From assembly GCA_019637095.1 (NCBI GenBank), contig JAHBWG010000019.1, positions 42,825 to 106,824 of the forward strand: a stretch of DNA of 64,000 bases. Direction: 5' to 3'. The translations under genes and the position numbers were made by a program. The notes under the pieces were generated by a model, which had not been told where the DNA came from, ran no database searches, and worked only from the letters and a program-made list of their open reading frames with translations. Positions 50,465-58,461 of this stretch are shown here, piece by piece (the first letter of the stretch is position 1; each line of letters opens with the position of its first letter). The DNA comes from Sandaracinaceae bacterium. Its GTDB lineage: Bacteria; Myxococcota_A; Polyangia; Polyangiales; Sandaracinaceae.

Positions 50465-50998
50465 TCAAGGAGGGGGAGGGAGCTGGCATTCCTGCACGGT
50501 ACGGGGCGGATCGATGATGACGTGGACCGGCTCGCGTGGGATCGGATGGAGGCGCAGTGAGATGACGTCACCGTACTCGGGGGGCTCGGCTGCTACGCCC
50601 TCGTACCCGTCGAGCTCGAAGAGGAAGAGCCAGCTCTCTCCTTCGGGGACGCGGACGGCGAGGGGAGTGGTTCCGAGCTCGCGCCCATCGACCGACACGC
50701 GGGCGCCGGCTGGGTCGGTCGTCACGGCGAGGGTCCGCGCCGGGCAGCGCATCTCGTTCCGCTCCAGGAACGTCTCGACGAGATCGCCGATGGTGGCGGA
50801 GGCGAGCGCAGCGGGCGCGAGGCGGACGCACGGCCGGCTGGCGCGCTGCGTCGCGGGCGAGAGCAGAGGCGGTCGCGGCTGAGGGACGGCGATGGCGAAG
50901 CCGACGAGAGGCGGCCGCGGCGAGGCCGCGCACGCGGTGAAGCCGCCCGTGGTCAGCGCCGCGAGCGCGAGGGTCGATGCGATGAGGCGGATCGGCAC
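50465..50998 (-). CDS. PEGA-domain lipoprotein
   Basis: A 177-residue lipoprotein. GTG at 50998 begins VPIRLIASTLALAALTTGGFTACAAS with lipobox FTAC. The C-terminal half is a PEGA domain (AGARVSVDGRELGTTPLAVRVPEGE), a short beta domain found on envelope proteins. It precedes the metallopeptidase gene by 8 nt and may belong to the same operon; a role as envelope-side immunity or anchor is only a guess. Confidence 0.75.
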   Translation of the reverse strand: MPIRLIASTLALAALTTGGFTACAASPRPPLVGFAIAVPQPRPPLLSPATQRASRPCVRLAPAALASATIGDLVETFLERNEMRCPARTLAVTTDPAGARVSVDGRELGTTPLAVRVPEGESWLFLFELDGYEGVAAEPPEYGDVISLRLHPIPREPVHVIIDPPRTVQECQLPPPP

Positions 50999-51060
50999 GG
51001 CAGGGGCGTGGGAGGCGACGCACCGCAGCGCTCCACTGGTCGCAGAGAGTAGCGCAGGCG

Positions 51061-51136
51061 CAGGGGCGGCGCACGGGTGGGGGGGTCGGGGCATGCGTCT
51101 CGAGGGGGTATGTCGGCCGGTGGCTGGGGCGGTTTC
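51061..51136. repeat. Direct repeat, copy 1, upstream of the PEGA lipoprotein gene
   Basis: About 76 bp (starting CAGGGGCGGCGCACGGG, through GCATGCGTCTCGAGGG and TATGTCGGCCGGTGGCTGG) that recurs at 52021-52098 with a few substitutions and small indels. Each copy lies 60-80 bp upstream of a lipoprotein gene on the minus strand, so it may carry a shared promoter or mark a duplication of the upstream region. Confidence 0.75.
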
Positions 51137-51226
51137 CTGTCGCCGTGACGATTTCGGCGTGACCGACGAGGGTGATGCGAACCGTCAGCATCGTCCGAAG
51201 CAGGCCGAGCCAGGTGCTTCGCTCGC

Positions 51227-51942
51227 TCAAGGGGGGCGGCGGGTCCACCGGCCGAACCTCACCTCGGGAGCATTCGGGCCGCCGCCGGAGGTGAACGCGG
51301 CGAGGGCGTTCCTCGGGCGACGCGTCCCGCCGCGCCACGATCGCGTCCAAGCCGCCGGGCACGGGACGACTGCCCGCCACGTGAAGAGGAAGTCTGACCA
51401 AGGCCAGTCGACACGCTCTGCCCGCATCGTCGCCAGGGACACGAAGAACAGCCGCTCCGCCGGCAGACGCGAGGAGGAGTGGTCGTGGGTCCACGACGCC
51501 CAGGTGAAGAGCCACCAACCGTCCGGGCCGACGTGGACGGCTCCCAATCCAGCCTGACGCGCATCCCGCGGTACCGCGCTCACATGAAGCGGCGCGTCCG
51601 ACGAGGGCACGGAGAGCCAGTATCGACCCGACTGGTCGAGGCCGAACCAGCCGACGCCGTCCACGTCCCGAAAGGCGACGATGTCGAGCATGGGCAGAGC
51701 CACCGGCTCCATGCCGTCTACCGTGAGCACCTGGGCCCAACGGCTCTGGCGTTCGACGGTGACGCCCGGGCAGCTCGGGGTGGGTGACGTGGCTCGGCAT
51801 CGTCGCTCTCCGCCACGGGCGCGGAGGTGTGCACGAAGCCTCCGTGGCAGAGATCCCGCGTCGGAGTGAGCGCGGGCGTGGGCGCGGGGCCAGCGCAGGC
51901 GACCCACGCCCATGCGCACGAGACGGCTCGGAGCGTCGTCAC
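51227..51942 (-). pseudogene. Frameshifted lipoprotein gene
   Basis: GTG at 51942 starts a short signal (VTTLRAVSCAWAWVACAGPA, lipobox WVAC) and a linker to HTSAPVAESDDAEP. Coherent protein then continues in another frame from ~51800: SCPGVTVERQSRWAQV ... IVAFRDVDGVGWFGLDQSG ... HVGPDGWWLFTWASWTHD ... LFFVSLATMRAERVD, to a stop at 51227. A single-base change near 51800 would restore the frame. Either a real frameshift or a sequence error. The domain looks like a beta-propeller or sandwich of unknown role. Confidence 0.6.
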
Positions 51943-52020
51943 TGGCGTCGCCGATCTCGGTCGCGGCGCGAGCGCGGACGACACGTGGACAAAGGGGGAC
52001 GAGGGGCGATCGGGGGCGCG

Positions 52021-52098
52021 CAGGGGTGGCGCACGGGTCGGGCGGGGGTCGGGGCATGCGTCTCGAGGGAGTATGTCGGCCGGTGGCTGGGGCGGTTT
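52021..52098. repeat. Direct repeat, copy 2, upstream of the frameshifted lipoprotein gene
   Basis: Second copy of the ~76-bp repeat at 51061-51136, same orientation, ~80 bp before the GTG of the broken lipoprotein gene. The sequence between 51943 and 52197 otherwise holds no gene that I can support. Confidence 0.7.
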
Positions 52099-52197
52099 CG
52101 CCGCGTCGGGACGATTTCAGGCGATCGGGGTGTGGGCGCGACGAGGGAGCGCGTCGGGCGGCTTGCGTACGCGGCGGCGGTGCGCAACGCGTGCGGC

Positions 52198-52548
52198 GTG
52201 AGGATCCACCACGTCCAGCTCATGATCCCGCGCGGCCACGAGCAGGAGGCGCTCGCGTTCTATGCAGGCGGGCTCGGGCTCGCGCGCATCCCGAAGCCCG
52301 CCGACATGCCGAACCCCGACGGGCTCTGGTTCGCGCTCGAGGGCGGCGAGCTCCACCTCGGGGTAGCGGACGAGCCGCCGCCTTCGACCCGGGCCCACGT
52401 GGCGCTCGTCGTCGCCGACCTCGACGCGCGGCTCACCGCGCTCGGCGCGCTCGGTGCCCGCCTCGCGCCGGCCGAGCCGCTCGGCGGCCTACGCCGCGTC
52501 CACGCGTGGGACCCGTTCGGGAACCGGCTCGAGCTGATGGGCACCTGA
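52198..52548 (+). CDS. VOC/glyoxalase superfamily protein
   Basis: A 116-residue single VOC domain: IHHVQLMIPRGHEQEALAFYAGGLGL at the start, HVALVVADLDARLTALGALG, and DPFGNRLELMG at the end. The metal-ligand positions His (strand 1) and Glu (ELM) are present. Single-domain VOC proteins act as dimers in ring cleavage, antibiotic resistance or isomerisation; the substrate is unknown. The start is GTG at 52198; a GTG 18 nt upstream is equally possible. Confidence 0.8.
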   Translation: MRIHHVQLMIPRGHEQEALAFYAGGLGLARIPKPADMPNPDGLWFALEGGELHLGVADEPPPSTRAHVALVVADLDARLTALGALGARLAPAEPLGGLRRVHAWDPFGNRLELMGT

Positions 52549-52586
52549 CCTTCGATGACTCCAGCGCCGAGCGCCGGACCCGGAGC

Positions 52587-53846
52587 TCATCGCGGATCGG
52601 CGACCCGACCCAGGAACAGGAGCTGCTCCGTCGGCTCCTCGAGGATGGCGAAGAAGAAGGGTCGATCGAAGACCAGCACCGGAGGCAGGCTGATGACGTC
52701 GACGACGACGGTCGTCCCAGCGGACGCCACGGTGCCGCTCTCATCGACGCGGACGCGCGCCTCCTGCCGGATCGCGCCGACCCACGCCGGCGCGGTGAGC
52801 ATCCCGGAGAGATCGGCGCGCTCGCGCTCGAAGAGGTCGACGACGCCGAGCCGCCGGAGCGCCGCGATCAGGTCGGCCTCGAAGCGCGCCTCGAAGCGAG
52901 GGAGGGTGACGATCACCTCGGGGTGGTCCGGCCGAACTTCACGGCGGACGCGGTCGAACAGGCTCTGCGTGGCGATCGCCTCTTCGACCCTGGCAAACGC
53001 GCCGCGCTCGGGCAGCACGAGGTACATGGCCAGGCGGTCATCGGTGTACGCGAGGCGCACGGCCTGCCACCCATCGCCCTCCGCGACGTGGTATCGCGCG
53101 CGGTGCGACATGAAGGGCACCGCGGCGGCGCTCCCGTCCAGGAGCTCGAAGGAGCCGGGATGCGTGTTGGCTTCGGGGAACGGAACCGCCCACGCAGCCG
53201 CGAAGAGCACCCCGGTCGTCAGGACGAGCGCCGTGTCGGGCGTGAACGTGCCGGCGGGGACGACGTCCGACAGCTCGCCGCGTGTGACGCGCGCGTACCA
53301 TTCGTTGACGACGCCTTCGGCTCCGACGAGCTCGAGCTCGTAGAGCTCTGCGCCGTAGCGCCGAGCGAGCAGGTCGAGGTAGTCCTCGCGTACGCCGGCG
53401 CCGGGGCGGAGCCAGGTTCCGTTCACGGTGAAGAGGCGCGGCCCGCGCTCCCCGTCGTATCGGCCCAACCGCAGGAGCGCCTCGCTCATCACGGCGTGCG
53501 GCTCGGTGAGCAGCCCGAGCGCGCGGTGAAGCTGTTCGGCGGTGGCGCCCCGCGCGCCCCCGTAGGTCATGGTCAACGCGGGCACGAGGCTCCACGGGCA
53601 GAGCACGACGTCCTGTGTGCCGGCGTCCGCAGCCAGGTGCCCGTAGAGCGCGTAGGCGAAGCGACGGCTCGCGACGCCCATGGCCGCGACGGACGACGCG
53701 CTCGCCGCCGGCGAGCGATCGCGCGCCACCGTCGATCGATGAACGACGACGCCGTCCGGCGGGCCGAGCGGGTCGAGGCACGCTGCGAGCGCAAGCCCGA
53801 TCGTCACGCACCGCAACGCTCCCAAGCTCCCTGCGCGCCCACCCAC
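52587..53846 (-). CDS. Serpin-family protease inhibitor, lipoprotein
   Basis: A 419-residue serpin. A short signal with lipobox LAAC (Cys near residue 23) puts it on the envelope surface. The serpin core is clear: FAYALYGHLAADA ... NVVLCPWSL-like DVVLCPWSLVPALTMTYGGARG, MSHRARYHV, PRFEARFEADL and FDRPFFFAILEEPTEQLLFLGRV. The reactive-loop hinge, ESGTVASAGTTVVVDV, has the small residues needed for inhibition, so it is probably an inhibitor. Surface serpins may protect from proteases of prey, host or self, including the metzincin type enzymes exported by such bacteria. It is monocistronic as far as can be seen. Confidence 0.85.
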   Translation of the reverse strand: MGGRAGSLGALRCVTIGLALAACLDPLGPPDGVVVHRSTVARDRSPAASASSVAAMGVASRRFAYALYGHLAADAGTQDVVLCPWSLVPALTMTYGGARGATAEQLHRALGLLTEPHAVMSEALLRLGRYDGERGPRLFTVNGTWLRPGAGVREDYLDLLARRYGAELYELELVGAEGVVNEWYARVTRGELSDVVPAGTFTPDTALVLTTGVLFAAAWAVPFPEANTHPGSFELLDGSAAAVPFMSHRARYHVAEGDGWQAVRLAYTDDRLAMYLVLPERGAFARVEEAIATQSLFDRVRREVRPDHPEVIVTLPRFEARFEADLIAALRRLGVVDLFERERADLSGMLTAPAWVGAIRQEARVRVDESGTVASAGTTVVVDVISLPPVLVFDRPFFFAILEEPTEQLLFLGRVADPR

Positions 53847-53871
53847 GAGCTCAGCATAGCGGTGCGAGGAG

Positions 53872-54735
53872 TCAGCGTGCCATCGAGGTGCGCTCGCGCC
53901 ACGCGCGGCGGGCGGAGACGCCGTGCTCTTCGAGGCGCGGCAAGATCACCGTCTCGAGGGTGTCGCGCAAGAGCTCGCGGGCTTCACGCGCGTCGAGCAC
54001 GCCGAGCCGCGCGGCGGCGAGGGCGATCGCGCGATCCTCGCCCGGCGGCGCGAGCGGCATGCTCGCGAGCATGTCGCGCTCGAGGCGGGCGAAGCCGCGG
54101 CGCAGCCACTCGACGAAGCGCGCGCGCTGCAGGTCGTCGAGCGCGGGCCACGCGAGCGCGAGGTAGGTCCAGCCGAAGCGGGCGTGCAGGATCTCGTCGG
54201 ACGCGAGCTGCTCGACGACGGCGCGGATCCGAGGCTCGGTGGTCTCCTCCTTCTCGGCGCTGAGCAGACCGACGGAGACGGTCTCACAGAGGCAGCACGC
54301 GAAGGTGACGTTGCGCAGGGCGCGCTCGATCGGCGCGCAGCCGGCGTGCTCGGGGAGCGGGGTGGTCGCGAGGTCGGCGTCGAACGTGGGCTCGCCGCCG
54401 AGCCGCTCGACGACGGCGGCGCAGAGCGCGGCGTGGCGCAGCTCGTCCATGCTCGTGCGCAGGACGACGGTCTGCAGCTCGAGGGGCGCCTCGGCCTCCA
54501 TGAGCTGGGGCAACAGCCGCGAGAAGACGGCGGCCGACGCGTGCTCGTGGACCGCGCGGCGCGCCCAGGTGCCGAGCGCGCGCGCGATGGCCTCGGGCGG
54601 GTGGGCGCTCGCGTCGACGCGCTCGCCGGGCGGCGGCTCGGGCGCCGTGTCGCCCCGCCGCAGCGCGGTCGCGAGCAGGCGGCGGTGCTCGCTCGCGAGC
54701 GGGGTGGCGCCGACGTCGAGCCGCAGGCGGCCCAT
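53872..54735 (-). CDS. Ferritin-like (di-iron) domain protein
   Basis: A 287-residue helical protein with four helices bearing carboxylate/His iron ligands: WARRAVHEHASAAVFSRL, SMDELRHAALCAAVVERL (ExxH), CLCETVSVGLLSAEKEE and ASDEILHARFGWTYLAL (ExxH). Members of this group act as oxygenases or iron handlers; the substrate is unknown. It starts 4 nt after the end of the small lipoprotein gene, so the two form an operon. Confidence 0.8.
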   Translation of the reverse strand: MGRLRLDVGATPLASEHRRLLATALRRGDTAPEPPPGERVDASAHPPEAIARALGTWARRAVHEHASAAVFSRLLPQLMEAEAPLELQTVVLRTSMDELRHAALCAAVVERLGGEPTFDADLATTPLPEHAGCAPIERALRNVTFACCLCETVSVGLLSAEKEETTEPRIRAVVEQLASDEILHARFGWTYLALAWPALDDLQRARFVEWLRRGFARLERDMLASMPLAPPGEDRAIALAAARLGVLDAREARELLRDTLETVILPRLEEHGVSARRAWRERTSMAR

Positions 54736-54739
54736 CGCG

Positions 54740-55081
54740 TTACGCGGGCAGATCCGGCGGGACGAACGGGCCTGGGATGGCGCAGCCGTGGCCGGTCCAG
54801 AAGCCGCCGTTGAGGTCGCAGCACTCTTCGTGCTCCCACCAGTTGGAGCCGCTGCAGTCGATCGGGCCGGCGTCGGCGAGCGCGGCGTCGTGGCCCGCGT
54901 CGGCGAGCAGGCTCGCGTCCGTGACGGCGCCGCCGTCGCTCGGCCCCGCGCCCGCGTCCCCTCGCGGACCGTGCGACTGGCTGCAGCCCGTCGCGCCGAC
55001 GCCGAGCGCGAGGGAGATGGTCACCGCGCGGGCGGCGTGGAGCGCGCGGCGGCGGCGCTCGGTTCGTCGGGGCTCGTCCAT
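54740..55081 (-). CDS. Small Cys-rich lipoprotein
   Basis: A 113-residue protein: Arg-rich N-terminus, hydrophobic stretch AVTISLALGVGATGC (lipobox ATGC), an Asp/Ala/Gly linker, then a short domain ending CSGSNWWEHEECCDLNGGFWTGHGCA with four or five Cys that probably form disulfides. Unknown function. First gene of a two-gene operon with the ferritin-like protein. Confidence 0.7.
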   Translation of the reverse strand: MDEPRRTERRRRALHAARAVTISLALGVGATGCSQSHGPRGDAGAGPSDGGAVTDASLLADAGHDAALADAGPIDCSGSNWWEHEECCDLNGGFWTGHGCAIPGPFVPPDLPA

Positions 55082-55180
55082 CGACGACAGTCTACCGGGC
55101 GTCGGCGTCGATGAGAACGGCGCCCCGATGCTCCGCGTCCCAGGCGCCGCGAGACGTCGCGAAGAAGAAAGAGCATCTTC

Positions 55181-55220
55181 ATGTTGACAGTGACCACATT
55201 GATGTGTACGGTGTCAACAT
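55181..55220 (+). promoter_or_regulatory. Palindromic operator overlapping a sigma-70-like promoter
   Basis: ATGTTGACA at 55181-55189 and its exact reverse complement TGTCAACAT at 55212-55220 form a 9-bp inverted repeat. TTGACA at 55184-55189 is a consensus -35 box; TACGGT 17 bp further (55207-55212) can be the -10 box. The operator thus brackets the promoter, as expected for a TetR repressor. It precedes the 46-residue peptide gene and the TetR gene, which are probably its targets. Confidence 0.7.
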
Positions 55221-55268
55221 CACGGCGGTCGGCGACGCGCTGACGGCCGCGAGGAAGGAGCCAGTGAG

Positions 55269-55409
55269 ATGACGAAGCCGGAGACGAAGCCCGAGACGAA
55301 GCCCGGGAGCACCGACCGCCCCGTGAGGTCGGACGCCCCCCAGACGTCCCTCAAGATCAAGAGCGGAGTGAAGGGCGGGCCCCGCTACCACCCGATCGAG
55401 TACGGTTGA
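55269..55409 (+). CDS. 46-residue peptide, possible RiPP-like precursor
   Basis: ATG at 55269 with AGGAAGGAG upstream encodes 46 residues: a Lys/Pro/Glu/Thr repeat (TKPETKPETKPG), an acidic/polar middle, then SLKIKSGVKGGPRYHPIEYG at the C-terminus. The 'LKIKSGVKGG' stretch resembles a motif I recall from small conserved peptides of Polyangia and actinobacteria that are suspected ribosomally made peptide precursors. It lies between the palindromic promoter and the TetR gene, 31 nt before the latter. No modifying enzyme is next to it, so the RiPP idea is weak; it is probably a real gene. Confidence 0.6.
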   Translation: MTKPETKPETKPGSTDRPVRSDAPQTSLKIKSGVKGGPRYHPIEYG

Positions 55410-55440
55410 TCGGGGCTCGCGCCCGCGGCGCGGGCCCCGC

Positions 55441-56139
55441 TTGACCGCGGCGCCCGCGCCTCCGAGCATCGCCGGCGTGGTGAACGACGGCTACCATCAC
55501 GGGGACCTCCGCGCGGCGCTGGTCGAGGCGGCGCTGGAGGCCCTCGAGCGTGACGGTGAGCTGCCCTCCTGGCGAGGGCTCGCGCGCACCTGCGGCGTGT
55601 CGCAGAGCGCGCCCTACCGACACTTCGCGAGCCTCGACGCGCTACGCGTCGCGGTGGTCGTCGAGGGCTTCCGCCGATTGACGGAGGCGATCGACGCGGC
55701 GAAGGCGCGTGAGGTCGACCCCTTCGCGCGCCTCGCCGCGGGCACGCGGGCCTACATCGAGTTCGGGCGCAGGAACCGAGCCCTCTACGGGCTGATGTTC
55801 CGGCTCGGCTCGGACGCGATGCGCGACCGCGACGCCGCGGCGGCGGGGCAAGCGGCGTTCGCGACGCTGGTCGAGGCGCTCGGGCGCTGCGGCGTGAGGG
55901 ACACGCTCCGCGCTGCGCTCGTGACGTGGACCGCGCAGCACGGCATCGTCGACATGATCCGCGCGGGCCTGCATCCCGCGCTGGGCGACGCCGACGCCAT
56001 CGTGGAGCCGACGCTCGAGATGATCGTCGGCTACGTCCGGGGCGTCCTCGCGGCGGAGCAGGCCGGGGCGGCGGCCCCGGCGCGCGTACGTGCGCCGGCG
56101 CCCGCGCCGAGGCGGCCCGCGAAGAAGCGGCGCCCGTAG
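55441..56139 (+). CDS. TetR-family transcriptional regulator
   Basis: A 232-residue repressor. The helix-turn-helix is WRGLARTCGVSQSAPYRHFASLDALR, preceded by the YHHGDLRAALVEAALEAL helix typical of the TetR_C_33-like group (cf. the 'YHHGDLR' proteins). The C-terminal tail is Ala/Pro/Arg/Lys-rich (PAPAPRRPAKKRRP) and could add DNA affinity. TTG at 55441 or GTG at ~55477 may be the start. Probably autoregulated through the palindrome at 55181-55220. Confidence 0.85.
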   Translation: MTAAPAPPSIAGVVNDGYHHGDLRAALVEAALEALERDGELPSWRGLARTCGVSQSAPYRHFASLDALRVAVVVEGFRRLTEAIDAAKAREVDPFARLAAGTRAYIEFGRRNRALYGLMFRLGSDAMRDRDAAAAGQAAFATLVEALGRCGVRDTLRAALVTWTAQHGIVDMIRAGLHPALGDADAIVEPTLEMIVGYVRGVLAAEQAGAAAPARVRAPAPAPRRPAKKRRP

Positions 56140-56143
56140 GCGC

Positions 56144-57439
56144 TCAACGCCACGCCTTGTCCTGGGCGCGCGGCCCCGACGAGGTGAGGACGACCCGCGC
56201 GCCGAGCGCGCGCTCGAGCCAGCCCGGCAGGTCCGGCGGGAGCGGCGCGAGCGCCGGCGTGACCGTGCGCAGGGCGCGGCCGAGGGCCTCGACGTGATCG
56301 AGGTCGTGCGGGTCCGCCGCGGGGACGAGCGGGCGCGCGAGGCCGTCGTAGCCCACACACGCGCGCCAAGCCGGGGTGACGCGGTCGAGGTGGGTGAGCG
56401 CGAGCGCGTCGACGGGTGAGCAAGCGAGGGCGTAGCGGAGGAGCGGCAGGTCGAGCCAGCCGCGCCGGAAGCGGCCCTGCCACCCGGCGTCCTCGTTGTG
56501 CGGCTCGTCGAGGTGATCGAGCGCGCGCGTCTCGGTGGGGAACGGGCCGGCGCCGTGGCGCGTCGCGTAGCTGCGGGTGACGCCGATGCGCTCGATCGCG
56601 CCGTCGTAGCCGGCGAGCAGGGCGAGCGCGTTCTCGGTGGTGCAGGTGCTCCACGTGGTGTGCGGGTGGAAGCCGCGCCACTCGTCGAGCAAGACGCCTT
56701 GCGCACCTTCGAGCACGATCTCGCCCGGCGCCGCGAGGAGCGCCGCGTCGTGCTCGGGGCCGACGGCGAGGTCGCGGCGCGCGAGCGGGGCGATCGCCTC
56801 GAGCCACGCCTCGCCGGCGCGGCGGGACAGGAGCGCCTCGCGCTCGGCGCGGGCGCGCGGTCCGTCGACGTCGAGCGGGCCCGCCTCGGCGGCGGCGCGC
56901 TCGCGGAGCCGCTCGAGGCCGCGGGCGAGGGCGGCCGGGCGCGAGAGGTCGCGCATGCGGAGCGCGAGCTCCGGCGCCTCGAGGGAGAGGCGCACCGTCT
57001 CGCCGACGCCGACGCCGGTGGTGCCGTGGGGCGCGCCGCCGCGCGCGAGCTCGCGCAGCCGGCCGAGCGCCTGGACGTAGGGGGCGGTGACGAGGGCGTC
57101 GCCCGCGATCGTGAGCCGCTCGAGCGCGTCGTGAACGCCCGCCTCGGCGATGCGCGCCGCCTCGACGAGGAGCGCGCTCGGGTGCACGACGACGAAGCGG
57201 CTCAGGTGCGTGCGCACGCCGGGCACGAAGGTGCCCGCGCCGAGCTGCGCGAACGTGTGGTGCCGTCCGTCGCGCGTCACGACGTTGTGCCCCGCCTGCG
57301 CGCCGCCGTTGAAGCGGATCACCGTGTGGGCGCGGCGCGCGCGGACCAGGAAGTCGACGACGGTGCCCTTGCCCGCGTCGCCGAACCCGAGGTCGACGAC
57401 GACGCTCGCGCGCCGTGAGGAGTGGGTCTCGCTCGTCAT
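56144..57439 (-). CDS. Divergent adenylosuccinate synthetase (PurA) paralogue
   Basis: A 431-residue protein of full PurA length. Conserved parts: the catalytic loop GFGDAGKGTVVDF (PurA: GDEGKGKIVD; catalytic Asp kept, the second Lys replaced by Thr), GGAQAGHNVV (catalytic His), GAQGVLLDE, GVTRSYATRHGAGPFPTE, and a GTP-binding end (LTSSGPRAQ). The aspartate-binding loop is altered (GWQGRFRRGWLD instead of TGRxRRxGWLD). ATG at 57439 has GGGAG six nt upstream. It is the third gene in an operon with a vWA protein and a zinc-ribbon pseudokinase rather than purine genes, so it may ligate a different substrate or act in a defence or stress pathway. Confidence 0.85.
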   Translation of the reverse strand: MTSETHSSRRASVVVDLGFGDAGKGTVVDFLVRARRAHTVIRFNGGAQAGHNVVTRDGRHHTFAQLGAGTFVPGVRTHLSRFVVVHPSALLVEAARIAEAGVHDALERLTIAGDALVTAPYVQALGRLRELARGGAPHGTTGVGVGETVRLSLEAPELALRMRDLSRPAALARGLERLRERAAAEAGPLDVDGPRARAEREALLSRRAGEAWLEAIAPLARRDLAVGPEHDAALLAAPGEIVLEGAQGVLLDEWRGFHPHTTWSTCTTENALALLAGYDGAIERIGVTRSYATRHGAGPFPTETRALDHLDEPHNEDAGWQGRFRRGWLDLPLLRYALACSPVDALALTHLDRVTPAWRACVGYDGLARPLVPAADPHDLDHVEALGRALRTVTPALAPLPPDLPGWLERALGARVVLTSSGPRAQDKAWR

Positions 57440-57505
57440 GCTCATCTCCCGAGCGTGCGAGGACCGCGCGCCAGAGAGACGCTCCCCTCTCTGGCGCGCG
57501 GGTCG

Positions 57506-58429
57506 TCAGTGCACGTGGTCGAGGCGGCGCACGGCGCGCAGGCCGGCCGCGTAGGGCGCCACCGCCGAGACGACGCGCGCGACGCGCTCGCGCGGCAGGC
57601 CGCTCGCGCGCAGCCGCTCGGCCGCCTCGTCGACGCCTGCGAGCACGCCCTCGCCGAGCCCGACGAGGACGGCGCACACGTGCACGATGTCCTCGGGCTT
57701 CTCGAGCACGAGCGCGTGGTCGCCGAGCAGGTCACGCCACGCGCGCTCGCAGCGCTTCGCGCGCCCGGGATCGGGGATGAGGAAGAACGGCTCGAACGAG
57801 ACGCTCACCTCATCGACGATGCGCTCGATCGGGACGTCGTCGTCGAGCTCCTCGCCGACGAGCTTCTGCACGTGGTGCTTGGAGACGCGCGGGTAGGGGT
57901 TCTCGTCGCCGGTCATGAAGAAGTAGCCGCGGTGCCCGCGCTTCTCGAAGCAGTCCATCGAGGTGTGGCGCGCCGCGAGGTACATCCCGAGGTCGTAGGA
58001 CTCCTCGTTGCTCCCGCCGCCCCCTCCTTCGAGGAAGCTCCAGGTGAGCCACTGGTCCATCAGCTCGGCCTCGGACTCGAACTGCCCGATCTGCAGCGGG
58101 GCGCGATCGCAGGTCGCGTCACCGATCGCCATGAAGAGCACCTGCGGATCGGCGACGCCGCAGCCGAGCAGGGTCTGCATGAACGACGGAAGGTCGCGCC
58201 GCGCGAGCTGATCGGGGATGCCGCCCATCGAGCCCGTCACGTCGAGCGCGAACACGACGCCGATCGAGCTCGGGTGCGCTTCGCTGTCGCGGCTCTCGCG
58301 CACGCGCAGGCCGTGCGGGCTCATGAGCGGATGGCACTCGCGCTGCTCGAAGACCGTCTCGCGCGAGACGCCGGTGCGCGCGTCGGTGAGGGCCCGGTGC
58401 GCGGTGTAGCTGTAGATCCCGTATCCCAT
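57506..58429 (-). CDS. von Willebrand factor A (vWA) domain protein
   Basis: A 307-residue protein. The MIDAS begins VVFALDVTGSMGGIPDQL (DxTxS); a later FMAIGDATCD supplies the next loop and GYFFMTGDENPYPRV the last. No signal peptide, so it is cytoplasmic. In tellurite-resistance (TerY) and similar systems vWA proteins sit next to kinases with zinc ribbons, exactly as here. It starts 33 nt after the stop of the pseudokinase gene and is followed by the PurA paralogue after 66 nt. Confidence 0.85.
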   Translation of the reverse strand: MGYGIYSYTAHRALTDARTGVSRETVFEQRECHPLMSPHGLRVRESRDSEAHPSSIGVVFALDVTGSMGGIPDQLARRDLPSFMQTLLGCGVADPQVLFMAIGDATCDRAPLQIGQFESEAELMDQWLTWSFLEGGGGGSNEESYDLGMYLAARHTSMDCFEKRGHRGYFFMTGDENPYPRVSKHHVQKLVGEELDDDVPIERIVDEVSVSFEPFFLIPDPGRAKRCERAWRDLLGDHALVLEKPEDIVHVCAVLVGLGEGVLAGVDEAAERLRASGLPRERVARVVSAVAPYAAGLRAVRRLDHVH

Positions 58430-58461
58430 GGTCGTGGCTCCCTTCTGGTCGGTCGTGGCTC

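Noticed and set aside
41033..50998. A complete T6SS locus
   Set aside because: Only vgrG, effectors, adaptor and immunity genes are seen; no tssB/C, hcp, clpV or baseplate genes, so this is an accessory effector island.
55269..56139. A full RiPP biosynthetic cluster
   Set aside because: No modifying enzyme, protease or transporter near the 46-residue peptide; the neighbouring PurA-like gene points the other way and belongs to another operon.
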